The notes below the pieces were generated by a model. It saw only the letters and a list, made by a program, of their open reading frames with translations, was not told the origin of the DNA and did no database searches. Positions 44,327 to 53,618 of a stretch of DNA of 64,000 bases are shown in pieces; the stretch's first letter is position 1; every line of letters begins with the position of its first letter. This DNA is from CAVRAW01 sp963716135. GTDB taxonomy: Bacteria; Planctomycetota; Planctomycetia; Pirellulales; JADZDJ01. The position numbers and the translations under genes were made by a program. The stretch spans positions 1,798,001-1,862,000 of the forward strand of contig OY970289.1 in assembly GCA_963716135.1 (NCBI GenBank), in the 5' to 3' direction.

Positions 44327-45481
44327 ATGAAATTCTTCACTTTTCATTTGATGCCGTGGGATCGGTTGCCGGCCGATTTTGAGACGAAGTATGAATCGGC
44401 GTGGACGTGGCTGCCCAACAGCGTGTACGAGCCGGAGCATGGGCACGAGTTGTACAACCGGTATCTGGATGAGTTGGTTCTGGCCGATGAGTTGGGGTTC
44501 GACGGCGTGTGCGTCAACGAGCATCATCAGAATGCTTACGGCACGATGCCCAGCCCGAACTTGATGGGGGCGATTCTGGCGCGGCAGACGAAGCGAGTGA
44601 AGATCGCGGTGATTGGCAATGCGCTGCCGCTTTACAATCCGCCGACGCGCGTGGCGGAAGAGTTTGCGATGATCGACGTGATCAGCGGCGGCCGGTTGAT
44701 CGCGGGGTTGGTGGTCGGCGGAGGGCCGGAATATTACAGCTTCACGATCAACCCGACGTTTGCCCGCAGCATGTATCAGGAGGCGGTCGATCTGATCATT
44801 CGCGCGTGGACGGAGCCGGGGCCGTTTGAGCATTACGGGAAGCACTGGAAGCTGAAGTATGTGAACCCTTGGCCCAGGCCGATCCAGCAGCCGCATCCGC
44901 CGATTTGGATTCCGGGGGCGGGGAGCAAGGAGACGATCGAGTACGTGGCGGCCAAGCGGTGGAGCTACATGGGGATTCCGTATTTCCACATCGATTTCTT
45001 TCAGCGGAACTTTGATATGTTCCGCAAGAGCGCGGAAAAGAACGGATACACGGCCGATCCGGAGCAGTTGGGTTGGCTGTTGCCGATTTATGTGGCGGAG
45101 AACGATGAGAAAGCGTGGGCGGAATACGAGCAGCACCTGTGGTATTTTGCGCGGAAGCTGCTGAAGGGGTTGGCGGTGCTGCCGCCGGGGTACACCAGCG
45201 TGCAGTCGATCGCGGTGATCAACAAGGCGAAGGACAAATTCCTCACCAACGTGACGACGCGCAAGCAAGTGGAAGAAGGGGGCTACGCCATTGTGGGCAG
45301 CCCCGCTACCGTGCGCGATCGGTTGATCGAATACGTGAAGAAATTGGGCGTGGGAAATTTGCTGGGGCTGTTCCAGTTGGGGAGCCTGCCGGCGGATTTG
45401 ACCAAGAAGAATATGACGATGTTTGCGAAGGAAGTTTTGCCGGCACTGCGGAAGGAATTGCAGCCGGCGTCAGTGGCGTGA
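44327..45481 (+). CDS. LLM-class flavin-dependent oxidoreductase
   Basis: A 384-residue luciferase-like monooxygenase (TIM barrel, FMN or F420). It begins 'MKFFTFHLMPWDRLPADF', then has 'LADELGFDGVCVNEHHQNAY', 'AVIGNALPLYNPPTRVAEE' and 'DVISGGRLIAGLVVGGGPEY', all typical of the bacterial luciferase fold. I prefer the ATG at 44327 over a GTG at 44312. A hydrolase gene follows 45 bases on in the same direction, so the two may oxidise and then hydrolyse one substrate. The substrate is unknown. Confidence 0.9.
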   Translation: MKFFTFHLMPWDRLPADFETKYESAWTWLPNSVYEPEHGHELYNRYLDELVLADELGFDGVCVNEHHQNAYGTMPSPNLMGAILARQTKRVKIAVIGNALPLYNPPTRVAEEFAMIDVISGGRLIAGLVVGGGPEYYSFTINPTFARSMYQEAVDLIIRAWTEPGPFEHYGKHWKLKYVNPWPRPIQQPHPPIWIPGAGSKETIEYVAAKRWSYMGIPYFHIDFFQRNFDMFRKSAEKNGYTADPEQLGWLLPIYVAENDEKAWAEYEQHLWYFARKLLKGLAVLPPGYTSVQSIAVINKAKDKFLTNVTTRKQVEEGGYAIVGSPATVRDRLIEYVKKLGVGNLLGLFQLGSLPADLTKKNMTMFAKEVLPALRKELQPASVA

Positions 45482-45520
45482 ATGTCTGAATGTCTAAATG
45501 ACTAAATGTCTGAATGATTT
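45482..45520 (+). repeat. 8-base-period repeat
   Basis: TGTCTGAA TGTCTAAA TGACTAAA TGTCTGAA TG in the gap between the LLM oxidoreductase and hydrolase genes. Confidence 0.75.
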
Positions 45521-45526
45521 GAATTC

Positions 45527-46315
45527 ATGACGCAAATTGAGAATACGACTGAGTTCGTCACCATTGCCGGCAAGAAGACGCAGGTGATGCGCGGGGGGAA
45601 GGGGCCGCCCTTGGTTTATTTGCACAGCGCCGGCGGGGAGATGGAGTGGACGGCGTTTCACGACGGGCTGGCGCGGAGTTTTTCGGTGATCGCGCCGGCG
45701 CATCCCGGGTTTTCGCTGTCGGAAGGGCTGGATCAGGTCGAGAACATCCACGATTATGCCTGGCACTACGTCGATTTGTTTGAGCAATTCGATTTGCGCA
45801 AGGTGCCGGTGGTCGGTTTTTCGCTCGGCGGCTGGTTGGCGGTCGAGCTGGCGATCCTGCGGCCGGAGCTGGTGAGCAAGCTGGTGATCGCGAATCCCGC
45901 GGGGCTGCACGTGCAAGGTGCGCCGATGGCCGAGTGGTTCATTGATGACTTGATGAAATTGCGGAACATGCTGTTTTTCGATCCGATGGGCCCGGTCGCC
46001 CTGGAAGTTGCGCCGCTGGAACCCACGGAACTTCAACTGCTGATGTTTTTGCGGGCGCGCGAGGCGACGGCGCGAGTAGGTTGGAACCCGTATTTGCACA
46101 ATCCGAAATTGCCGCAGCATTTGCGGCGTGTGCGGTGTTCGACGTTGGTGATCAGTGCGCGGGACGACAAGCTGATTCCGGCGGCGCACGCTCGCTATTA
46201 TGCCGAGCACATTCCCGAAGCGCGGCTGGAAACCTTTGAGAACTGCGGGCACATGCTGCCGTATGAGAAATGCGATGAATTTGTGCGGCTTGCGACGCAG
46301 TTTGCGAAGAGTTAA
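45527..46315 (+). CDS. Alpha/beta hydrolase
   Basis: A 262-residue alpha/beta-hydrolase. The nucleophile elbow is 'VVGFSLGGWLA' with Ser99, the acid is Asp213 or Asp214 in 'VISARDDKLIP', and the base is His242 in 'ENCGHMLPYEK'. The oxyanion region is 'YLHSAGGEMEW'. It resembles haloalkane-dehalogenase/meta-cleavage hydrolase relatives in layout. Following the LLM oxidoreductase, it may hydrolyse an ester or ketone product of that enzyme; this pairing is inferred from position only. Confidence 0.88.
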   Translation: MTQIENTTEFVTIAGKKTQVMRGGKGPPLVYLHSAGGEMEWTAFHDGLARSFSVIAPAHPGFSLSEGLDQVENIHDYAWHYVDLFEQFDLRKVPVVGFSLGGWLAVELAILRPELVSKLVIANPAGLHVQGAPMAEWFIDDLMKLRNMLFFDPMGPVALEVAPLEPTELQLLMFLRAREATARVGWNPYLHNPKLPQHLRRVRCSTLVISARDDKLIPAAHARYYAEHIPEARLETFENCGHMLPYEKCDEFVRLATQFAKS

Positions 46316-46317
46316 CC

Positions 46318-46372
46318 GCGAAGGCGCGAAGAGCGCGAAGAAAGCAGAAGGCAGAAAGCAGAAGGCAGAAGG
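46318..46372 (+). repeat. 7-base-period repeat
   Basis: GCGAAG/GCGCGAAG words, then GCAGAAG GCAGAAA GCAGAAG GCAGAAG, in the gap between convergent genes. Confidence 0.8.
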
Positions 46373-46379
46373 GGCCGAA

Positions 46380-48571
46380 CTAGCGGTGGATCGTGGCGGG
46401 GTGCTTGTCGGCGGAGGTGTCGAACTTGGCGGCCATATCGGAAAAGTTGCGGGCCTCCTGGGTATGTCCCAGCGCCTGATGCATGGCGGCGAGGTTGTTG
46501 TAGGGCACGGTTAACGATTTGGGTTCGATCAGACTTTGGTGCACCGCCTCCTCGATGTGCTGCATGCCGGCATCGGTGAGTTCCAGCGCCACTTTGCGTT
46601 GGCCCACTTCCCAATAGCTGATGCCCATGCTCACGAGCCATTCGCCATAGTGGCCTTGTTGAGCGTGCTGCGTGGGCGGGATGGGCCGATCCAAGAGCGG
46701 GAATGCTTTTTCGTACCAACTGACGGCGGTTTTGTGATCGTTGCGGCGCACGGCGTGCATGGCGCCGACGCGGTAATAAATGGAGCCGAGGCGGAAAACA
46801 TCTTCAGGATTTTCGCGTCGGCCTTTGGCGCCTTCTTCGAGATAGCTGGCCGTCAGCGTGGCATTGTCGAGCGCATGGGCGCGGGGCCGCGGAGCTGGTC
46901 GGCGGTCAGGCCGTCGGAAAGCGCGAGGCCTAATTCCCACTCCAGGCGGTGTTTTCGCCAAGGATCGTTGGCCGCGGCAATCAACTGCTTGCCTTGCTGC
47001 AGTGCCTGGCGAGTCCAGGGGAGCGGATCGATTTTGCCCTCGGCTGCGGCGCAGGCGGCCAGCGCCGCGCGCGCACGCGCAGGCGGAGCGCGGGATCGGC
47101 TGATTCGTTGTTGATCAAGTCTTCGGCAAAGGCGGTGGCGCGGTCGATCCACTTGGGAACGATTTGCGGTTTTTGGCCGTAAACGCCGCAGGCGATGTCG
47201 TTGGCGGCGCCCAGGTGCGCGTCGATCAGAACCAGCTTGGCGGCGCGGCGCACCGTGGCGCGTTTGTCGTGCGCCAGTTGATCGGCGGCTTTGATGGCGG
47301 CCAAATGCTGGTCCAGCGCGAGCTTGTAATCGTGCGCAGGGCTGTCGGCGATGAGTTGTGCCAGTTGGCACAAAGACTTCGACTTGAGCTCCAGGTCGTC
47401 TTGATTGGCCGAGGTTAGCACCTCTTTCGTCTCTTGGGCAGCTTGATCGTATTTTCCAAGGCAGCCAAGAATTTCGCAGCGGAGCAAGCGGTAAGTCGGT
47501 TGATTTTCGTCGGCGGCCAGGGCCGATTGGCAAGCCGCCAGCGCCTCGTCGTAATGCGCGCAGGGATAACAGCAGCTTTGCCTGCAGGTAGTGAGCGCGG
47601 GCGTGCTGGGGCTGCTGCTGCAGGACATATTCCAGATCGGCCTGGCTGCGGCGGCATTGCGTGTCGAGGTTCATCTCGGCCCGCAGCACGAACGATTCAT
47701 AATCGATTTTTTCCAGCGAGACGTGCGAGACGAGCTTGCCGCCGGGGGCATAGGTCAGCAGCACGCCGCGCTCGGGATAGGCCTGGCCCAGCGGCTGGCC
47801 GGTTTCGTCGGGAATGTTGACCGGCCGGACGTCGGCGATTTGCAGTTGCTTGGCCAAGACGGCGGTGCTGAGGGGTTTGGCCAACTGCACGACGATCGAT
47901 TTCACGACGTTGTCGTTCAGCGTGACGTCGATGCGCGGAAACGACTCGAGCTTATAGCTGCGGACATTTTCGGCGCCGGGTTCGGAGGCGACTTTGCCTT
48001 CGCCCCAGAGTTGAATTAATTCTTCGGTGGTGGTTTTGCCGGGCTGCACGCCGTTGAAAGCAGCGGCATCGATCTTCACGCCAGCCGGCGGCGGCAGATC
48101 GTCGAACGTGGCGGCGAACGGACCGGAATTGGTGATGTCGTCGCCGCCGACAGTATCGTTTTCGTCGGGAGCGCTTGCGGGCGGAGTTTCAGGAATTGCC
48201 TCGTGCGGTCGATCGTGGTGGGAAGAACCGACTTTGACGGACTTCGGGACAGTGGGGCCCTCGTCGGCCAATTCGGGCGACGTGGCGTTCGTCGGCATGG
48301 GGGCGGATTCTTCAACCGCGCTACGCTCTTCAGCGGCTTCTGAGTGATGCGGCGTTTCGCTGGATTGCTCGATGCTGGCCCGGGGCAACGGAATATCGCG
48401 GGGTGCTTGGGCGTCGGAATCGGCGGAATCCAGTTCGTCTGCGGCCGGCATCGGAGCGGATTCGCGGGCCAAAAGCGGCAATCCGCAGCAGCAGAAGTGC
48501 AGCGACGCGGCCATGAAGACGACGCGCATCGCGGGCCATAATAGCCGACGCGAGAATGTGGTTAACCGCAT
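46380..48571 (-). CDS. Exported TPR-repeat protein (three frameshifts)
   Basis: Repaired length is about 730 residues. The ATG at 48571 has a strong AAGGAGG site eight bases upstream and begins a signal peptide (VVFMAASLHFCCCGLPLLA). An acidic, Ser/Pro-rich region follows (to ~170), then a beta-rich domain ('VQPGKTTTEELIQLWGEGKV', a SmpA/OmlA-like or outer-membrane-assembly-like unit) and TPR helices ('HYDEALAACQSALAADENQP', 'TVPYNNLAAMHQALGHTQEA'). Breaks are near 47560 (a lost GC in CGCGC restores 'LRAHYDEAL'), 47072 and 46881. No specific function can be given. It is likely periplasmic. Confidence 0.72.
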
Positions 48572-48721
48572 CGCGTGTTCCTCCTTGAACACCGTCGATG
48601 AACGCTCGACAATAATTACGACTAATTTCGACTGACGTGCGAGTGCGCGAAAGCTGCGCGTGACTGCGCAGGAGGCAGAGAATAGCGGCACAAGCGGGGA
48701 GGGTCTAGAGCAGAAGCGCTG

Positions 48722-48768
48722 CTAGCGGCTGGCGATTGGCTGATCGCTGTTAGCCAGCAGTGACAGCA
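48722..48768 (-). repeat. 7-base-period repeat at the mnmE 3' end
   Basis: Minus strand GGCTAAC AGCGATC AGCCAAT CGCCAGC CGCTAG, coding for the last residues and stop of the MnmE-like protein. Words resemble the tract at 28971. Confidence 0.6.
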
Positions 48769-49894
48769 AGGCCGAACGTGCTGCGGAAATGTCGTCGAAT
48801 ATCGATGCATTGTGGGCGAGACGCAATTGCTCGACTTGCCGTTGGGTGAATGGCACGGCATCGCCCGGACGCAATTCAAGCGGAACCAGTCGGGCACAAA
48901 TCTGTTTCAGCAAATTTTCGATGCCGTCGCCGGTTAGCGCGCTCGTGAACACAGTCGCGGGGGTGGTTGGCGAAACGATCAGATCGCGTTTGTTGCCGAC
49001 GACCAAAGCGCGGGGAAATTTCTCGATGAGTTGAGCATCCGCGGCCGTCCAAGGTTGCGACACATCGAATACCAGCAGCAGGCAGTCGGCGGCTTGCGCT
49101 TGCTCGGCGGCGCGGATTGCGCCGGCGGCTTCCAGCGGGTCGCCGGAATCGCGCAGCCCGGCGGTGTCGGATAGAACCATGGGCCAGCCGTCGATGGCAG
49201 TAATCGCGGTGACGACATCGCGGGTGGTGCCCGGCTGGTCGAGAACGATTGCCCGCTGGTAGCCGAGAATTGCGTTGAGCAAACTGCTTTTGCCGACGTT
49301 GGGGGGCCCGGCGATGACGATGTGCCAGGGATGCGTGAGGTGCATTCCCAAGGCGGCGCGGGCCAGCAGTTGATCGATTTCTTTGGCGACAGATTGCACA
49401 TCGGCGGAATCGAGACGAGCGACGATTTGACGAAGCGCGGCGTCGAGCGCACCGTGATATTGGTCGAGCAAGATCGAGGCGGCGCGATGGGTTGTGGCGT
49501 GCGCAAGCGCTGTGCGAGCCGCGCCACGCAGCGGAGAGATTTCGTGTTGGGCGATCCAATCTGCCCAGGTTTGCGCCGCCGCGCCGGCGGAAGCGAGGTC
49601 GTCCACGATTCGCTGGGCGGCAACTGCGCCGCCGTGGCAATGGATTTCGATCTGGCTTTCGGCGCGGCAACAGGCGACGACGTCTTCGGCGAGATCGTTT
49701 CCCCAGCGGCCATAGGTGATTCGGCCCAGGGGCTGATCAGCGAATGCTTTTTCGCCGCGCGGGCGAAAGAATTTTTCGACTAGTTGCGCCGCATTGGGAC
49801 CATCAATGGCGATGACCGCGACGGCGCCGCGGCCGGATGGAGTGAGAATCGCGGCGGTGGTCGCTCGTGCGTGAGTCGTTTTGGTCGTAATCAC
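48722..49894 (-). CDS. mnmE: MnmE-like tRNA-modification GTPase lacking the C-terminal Cys motif
   Basis: A 390-residue GTPase of the MnmE/TrmE family, which with MnmG modifies uridine 34 of certain tRNAs. The N-terminal tetrahydrofolate-binding part has 'ILTPSGRGAVAVIAIDGP'. The G domain has G1 'GPPNVGKSSLLNA', G3 'LSDTAGLRDSGD' and G4 'NKRDL'. Family members are usually ~450 residues and end in FCIGK, whose Cys is needed for catalysis. Here the protein stops at 'LLANSDQPIASR', and those last residues are encoded by a 7-base-period repeat. The GTG start overlaps the coaX stop (GTGA). Function in tRNA modification is therefore uncertain. Confidence 0.85.
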   Translation of the reverse strand: MITTKTTHARATTAAILTPSGRGAVAVIAIDGPNAAQLVEKFFRPRGEKAFADQPLGRITYGRWGNDLAEDVVACCRAESQIEIHCHGGAVAAQRIVDDLASAGAAAQTWADWIAQHEISPLRGAARTALAHATTHRAASILLDQYHGALDAALRQIVARLDSADVQSVAKEIDQLLARAALGMHLTHPWHIVIAGPPNVGKSSLLNAILGYQRAIVLDQPGTTRDVVTAITAIDGWPMVLSDTAGLRDSGDPLEAAGAIRAAEQAQAADCLLLVFDVSQPWTAADAQLIEKFPRALVVGNKRDLIVSPTTPATVFTSALTGDGIENLLKQICARLVPLELRPGDAVPFTQRQVEQLRLAHNASIFDDISAARSALLSLLANSDQPIASR

Positions 49895-50685
49895 TCTTTT
49901 GCCAGCGCGAGGCCGCTGAGGACGAGATGCTCTACGTGCTGGGCGGCGGGGTCGAACACGGCGGCGACCGAGGGGGCGGCGCCGCCGGTGAGGAAGATTT
50001 CCGGCTTGGCGGCGAGCGTTTCGGACAGGCGCGCCACCAGCTCGCGCATCGCGCCGACGGCGCCCCAGTACAGGCCGCTGCGGATGGCTTCGGTCGTCGA
50101 GGTGCCCAATGGCTGCGGCGGTTCGTCGAGTTCTTCCATCGGGATGCGCGGCAGAAGGTCGGTGAATTCGTCCAGCGCGCGGGCCGACATGCCGATGCCC
50201 GGCAGAATCGCTCCACCGCGGAAGACGCCGTTGGCGGAGACGACGTCGATGGTGATGGCGCTGCCGGCATCGATGATGATGGCCGGTCGCGAGGGATTGC
50301 GCAGGCGGTTGGCGGCCACCGCGCCGGCGAGCCGATCGATGCCGACCTGATCGGGATGGTCGACGCCGACGACGATGGGAATATCGCTATGCGAGAGCAA
50401 TCGCGGGGGCGGAGCGGCCATCGCCGGCAGCGATTGCTCGATGCGCAGGCGCTGCAGCCATTCCATCATTTTCTTGGCGCCGGGACGATTGACGCTGGCC
50501 AGCCACCAGGTGCTTTCGGCCGGGACGGGATCGAGCCACTTTCGGAGTTCGCTTTCGGGCCAATCGACGGCGGGGAGCGAAAGCGTGCTGCGCGGCCAGG
50601 GCAGCTTGCGCCCGGAGATTGGGGCATCGAAGAGCCCAAACTTGATGCGGGAGTTGCCAATGTCGACGGCGATGAGGGGAGGCAT
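49891..50685 (-). CDS. coaX: Type III pantothenate kinase
   Basis: First step of coenzyme A synthesis: pantothenate to 4'-phosphopantothenate, using ATP and a monovalent cation. The 264-residue protein has the ASKHA features 'LIAVDIGNSRIKFGLF', 'VGVDHPDQVGIDRLAG', 'IIIDAGSAITIDVVSANGVF' and 'GGAILPGIGMSARAL'. It is upstream of and overlaps the MnmE-like gene by GTGA, so the two are co-translated. An unusual partner, but seen in other planctomycetes as far as I recall. The start ATG is followed immediately by family sequence. Confidence 0.92.
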   Translation of the reverse strand: MPPLIAVDIGNSRIKFGLFDAPISGRKLPWPRSTLSLPAVDWPESELRKWLDPVPAESTWWLASVNRPGAKKMMEWLQRLRIEQSLPAMAAPPPRLLSHSDIPIVVGVDHPDQVGIDRLAGAVAANRLRNPSRPAIIIDAGSAITIDVVSANGVFRGGAILPGIGMSARALDEFTDLLPRIPMEELDEPPQPLGTSTTEAIRSGLYWGAVGAMRELVARLSETLAAKPEIFLTGGAAPSVAAVFDPAAQHVEHLVLSGLALAKE

Positions 50686-50696
50686 GGGGATGATCG

Positions 50697-50767
50697 AAGG
50701 CGGAAGGTGGAATTCGGAAGGCGGAAGAATGCAGGAAGTAGGATGTAGGATTTAGGAAGTAGGAATG
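50697..50767 (+). repeat. 7-base-period repeats
   Basis: GGCGGAA GGTGGAA TTCGGAA GGCGGAA, then AGGAAGT AGGATGT AGGATTT AGGAAGT AGGAATG, between obgE and coaX (both leftward). Same words as at 41182. Confidence 0.8.
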
Positions 50768-50774
50768 TGGAGAT

Positions 50775-51792
50775 TCAAGTGTTAGCGGTTTGGGAAGCGG
50801 GAGGTTTGGTTTCGGTCAGCAGATGGTCGATCTTCCAGAGGAGCTTGTCGAGGCCTTCGCCGGTGACGGCGCTGATGGCGAGCACTTCGGCGCCGGTGGC
50901 TTCGGTGAGCTGTTTCTGAACTTCGGCGGCGCCGGGCAATTCGCATTTTGTCAGCGCGACAATTTCCGGACGACGGCTCAGATCCGCCGAGTGCAAATTC
51001 AACTCGTTGCGGATCACGCGGTAGTTTTGCACAGGATCGGATCCATCGACCGGCGTCGGTTCCACCAGATGGACCAGAATGCCGGCGCGTTCGATGTGCC
51101 GCAAGAATTCGTGGCCGAGTCCCACGCCGGCGTGCGCGCCTTCGATCAGCCCCGGCAAATCGGCGAGGACGAAGGAGCGGTCGGGAGTGATTTCAACCAG
51201 ACCGAGATTGGGATACTTGGTGGTGAAGGGGTAGTCGGCGATTTGCGGGCGTGCGCGCGACAGGCGGGCCAGCAAGGTGCTTTTTCCGGCGTTGGGTTTG
51301 CCGATGAGACCCACGTCGGCGATCACTTTCAGTTCCAATAGCAGCAGGCGCTGTTCGCCTTCGCCGCCGGGGGTGCTTTCGCGGGGGGCACGATTGGTGG
51401 CGGTTTTGAATGCGGCGTTTCCTTTGCCCCCTTTTCCGCCGCGGGCGGCCACCACCTGGTCGCCCGGCGCGACCAGGTCTTTGAGCGCAATGGCGTTGAC
51501 GGCGTCGATCACGACGGTGCCGGGGGGGACCAGCAGCAGCAGGTCCTCGGCGCTGCGGCCGTGGCAATCGCTGGAGCCGCCGGGCCGGCCATGTTCCGCG
51601 CGCAATGTTTGCGATGCGCAAGCGCGGCCAAACTATCGACGCCGGCCTGGCGCGGAGGATCACGCTGCCGCCGTCGCCGCCATCGCCGCCATCGGGCCCG
51701 CCGAGCGGGATGTACTTTTCGCGGCGGAAGCTGACGCAACCGTTTCCGCCGTTGCCGGCATTGACTTGGATTTCGACGCGGTCGACGAACAT
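50775..51792 (-). CDS. obgE: Obg family GTPase (two frameshifts)
   Basis: Essential ribosome-assembly GTPase. The glycine-rich Obg domain starts 'MFVDRVEIQVNAGNGGNGCV' with 'GGPDGGDGGDGGSVILRA'; the G domain has 'GLIGKPNAGKSTLLARLSRA', 'LADLPGLIEGAHAGVGLGHE' and 'ALTKCEL'. Two single-base losses near 51650 and 51605 split the Obg domain; the intermediate frame reads 'QAGVDSLAALAHRKH' as expected. Repaired length is about 339 residues, normal. Since Obg is usually indispensable, these breaks argue for consensus error. It is divergent from the alkaline phosphatase gene. Confidence 0.9.
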
Positions 51793-51800
51793 GGAAAGAA

Positions 51801-51836
51801 AGGGGTGAGAGACGAGGGGCGAGAGACAAGGGACGA
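51801..51836 (+). repeat. 7-base-period repeat
   Basis: GAGACGA GGGGCGA GAGACAA GGGACGA, between the divergent obgE and phosphatase genes. Confidence 0.7.
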
Positions 51837-51924
51837 TTCGGTGGCAATCTTTCAGGAACGCACCAACGCAGTTATAGTTGAGATAGCACTTCTGCTCTAC
51901 GCCCCGCGTTGGAATTCTGTTTTG

Positions 51925-53614
51925 ATGCTACGCGCACGGTTGCTGTTAATTGCCGGGGCTGTGGTTGGGCTGTTCGGATTGCGCTTGCTGTTTTCGGCGC
52001 CCACGAGCGCCGATGCGATGCGCCAACTCCAGGCGGAGGCGGTCCGCGACGGTTTCGCCGACTGGGGCTATTGGGGCCCGCGGCCATCGAAGTACACGGG
52101 CTGGGGCAATCATTCCAACCGGCTCATACCGGTTTACACGTTCGGCATCGATCTGGCGAGCGTGCGCGGCGAGCACAGCCCGTATCGGAGCCGCGAGCGC
52201 CTGGAGCAATTGTACGGTTATCTGCCGACCGAGACGCTGAATCCAAACGCAGAATATTTCGACGAGACGGACATTTATCGAATCCAGCAGGCGGCCGTGG
52301 CTCAGGGAAAGAAACGAATCATCCTGGTGATTTTTGACGGAATGGATTGGCAGACGACGCAAGCGGCGGCCGTTTACAAAAGCGGCGCGGTGAAATATCG
52401 CGAAGGTCGCGGGAGCGGATTGCATTTTCTGGATTATCGCGGCGCGCCCACGGATTTCGGCTACTTCGTGACCAGCCCGCGAAACGTCGGCACGGAAGTG
52501 GATGTCGACGCGCAGACGTTGATCAATCCCGGCGGCAAGAAGCGTGGCGGATATAGTTGGCGGCGCGGCGGGGATACGCCCTGGGCCGTGGAAATCGACC
52601 CGAGGTATGTGATTTCCAAAAGCCGTGACTGTCCGCATGCGTATACCGATTCGGCGTCTGCCGGCACTTCGCTCACCACCGGCGTGAAGACGTACGACGA
52701 TGCAATCAATGTGGACTCCGAAGGACGGCAATTGGAGACGATCGGACAGCAGTTGCAACGGCGCGGTTTCGCAGTCGGCGCGGTCACCAGCGTGCCGATC
52801 AGCCATGCCACGCCGGCCACGGCCTATGCCAACAATGTTTTTCGAGACGATTACCAGGATCTTGCGCGATTTGCTCGGGCTGCGCAGTGTGTCGCATCGC
52901 CAGCAGCCGCTGCCGGGGCTCGACGTGCTGATCGGCGCCGGGTGGCATGAATTCGATGAGTCGGGAGGCAAACAGGGCGCGAATTTTGTCCCGGGGCTCA
53001 AATACATTGCCACGGACGATTTGCAGAAAGTCGATGTCCTCAATGGCGGACGTTATCGAGTGGTGCAGCGCACGGCCGGAGTCGATGGCAGAGAGGCGCT
53101 GCTGTCGGCCGCCGCCGAGGCTGCCGCCGGCGGCTGGCGGCTATTGGGTTTGTTTGGAACCGCGGGCGATCATAGTCATCTGCCGTATCGCACGGCGGAC
53201 GGGAATTACGATCCGGCGATGGGCAGAAAATCCACCGCGGAACGATACACTGCGGCCGATCTGCAGGAGAATCCACGCCTGAGCGACTTTGTCAACGCGG
53301 CGCTGGCGGTGTTATCGAAAAACCCCAACGGCTTCTGGTTGATGATTGAAGCCGGCGACGTGGATTGGGCCAATCACGACGACAATCTCGACAACTCGAT
53401 CGGCACGGTGCTAGACGGCGATGATGCGGTGCGCGCGGTAACCGATTGGATCGAAGCGCACGGCGGCTGGAAAGATACGGTGCTGATTGTGACCGCCGAT
53501 CACGGGCACGATCTGCATTTGACGAAGCCCGAGGTGATTGCTGAGGCGGGGAGGAGGGCAAGAAGAGGAGAAGAGGAGAAGAGAAGAAGAGGAGAACTGG
53601 AAAACAAATGGTGA
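51925..53614 (+). CDS. Alkaline phosphatase, PhoA superfamily (frameshifted)
   Basis: Repaired length is about 562 residues. The ATG at 51925 begins a signal anchor (LLLIAGAVVGLFGLRLLF). Metal and catalytic motifs of the alkaline phosphatase fold are present in order: 'IFDGMDWQTTQAA', 'YTDSASAGTSLTTGVKTYDD' (nucleophile Ser), 'MIEAGDVDWANHDDN' and 'VTADHGHDL'. The frame breaks near 52868, where 'YQDLARDLLGLRSVSH' is split. The last ~20 residues (RRARRGEEEKRRRG) come from a purine-rich 7-base-type repeat. It probably releases phosphate from esters outside the cytoplasm. Only five bases separate its end from the facing cyclophilin gene. Confidence 0.85.
53549..53612 (+). repeat. Purine-rich short repeat at the phosphatase 3' end
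   Basis: Words of the type AGAAGAG GAGAAGA GGAGAAG, translated as the Arg/Glu-rich tail of the phosphatase; related to the tract at 20780. Confidence 0.65.
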
Positions 53615-53618
53615 TTGG

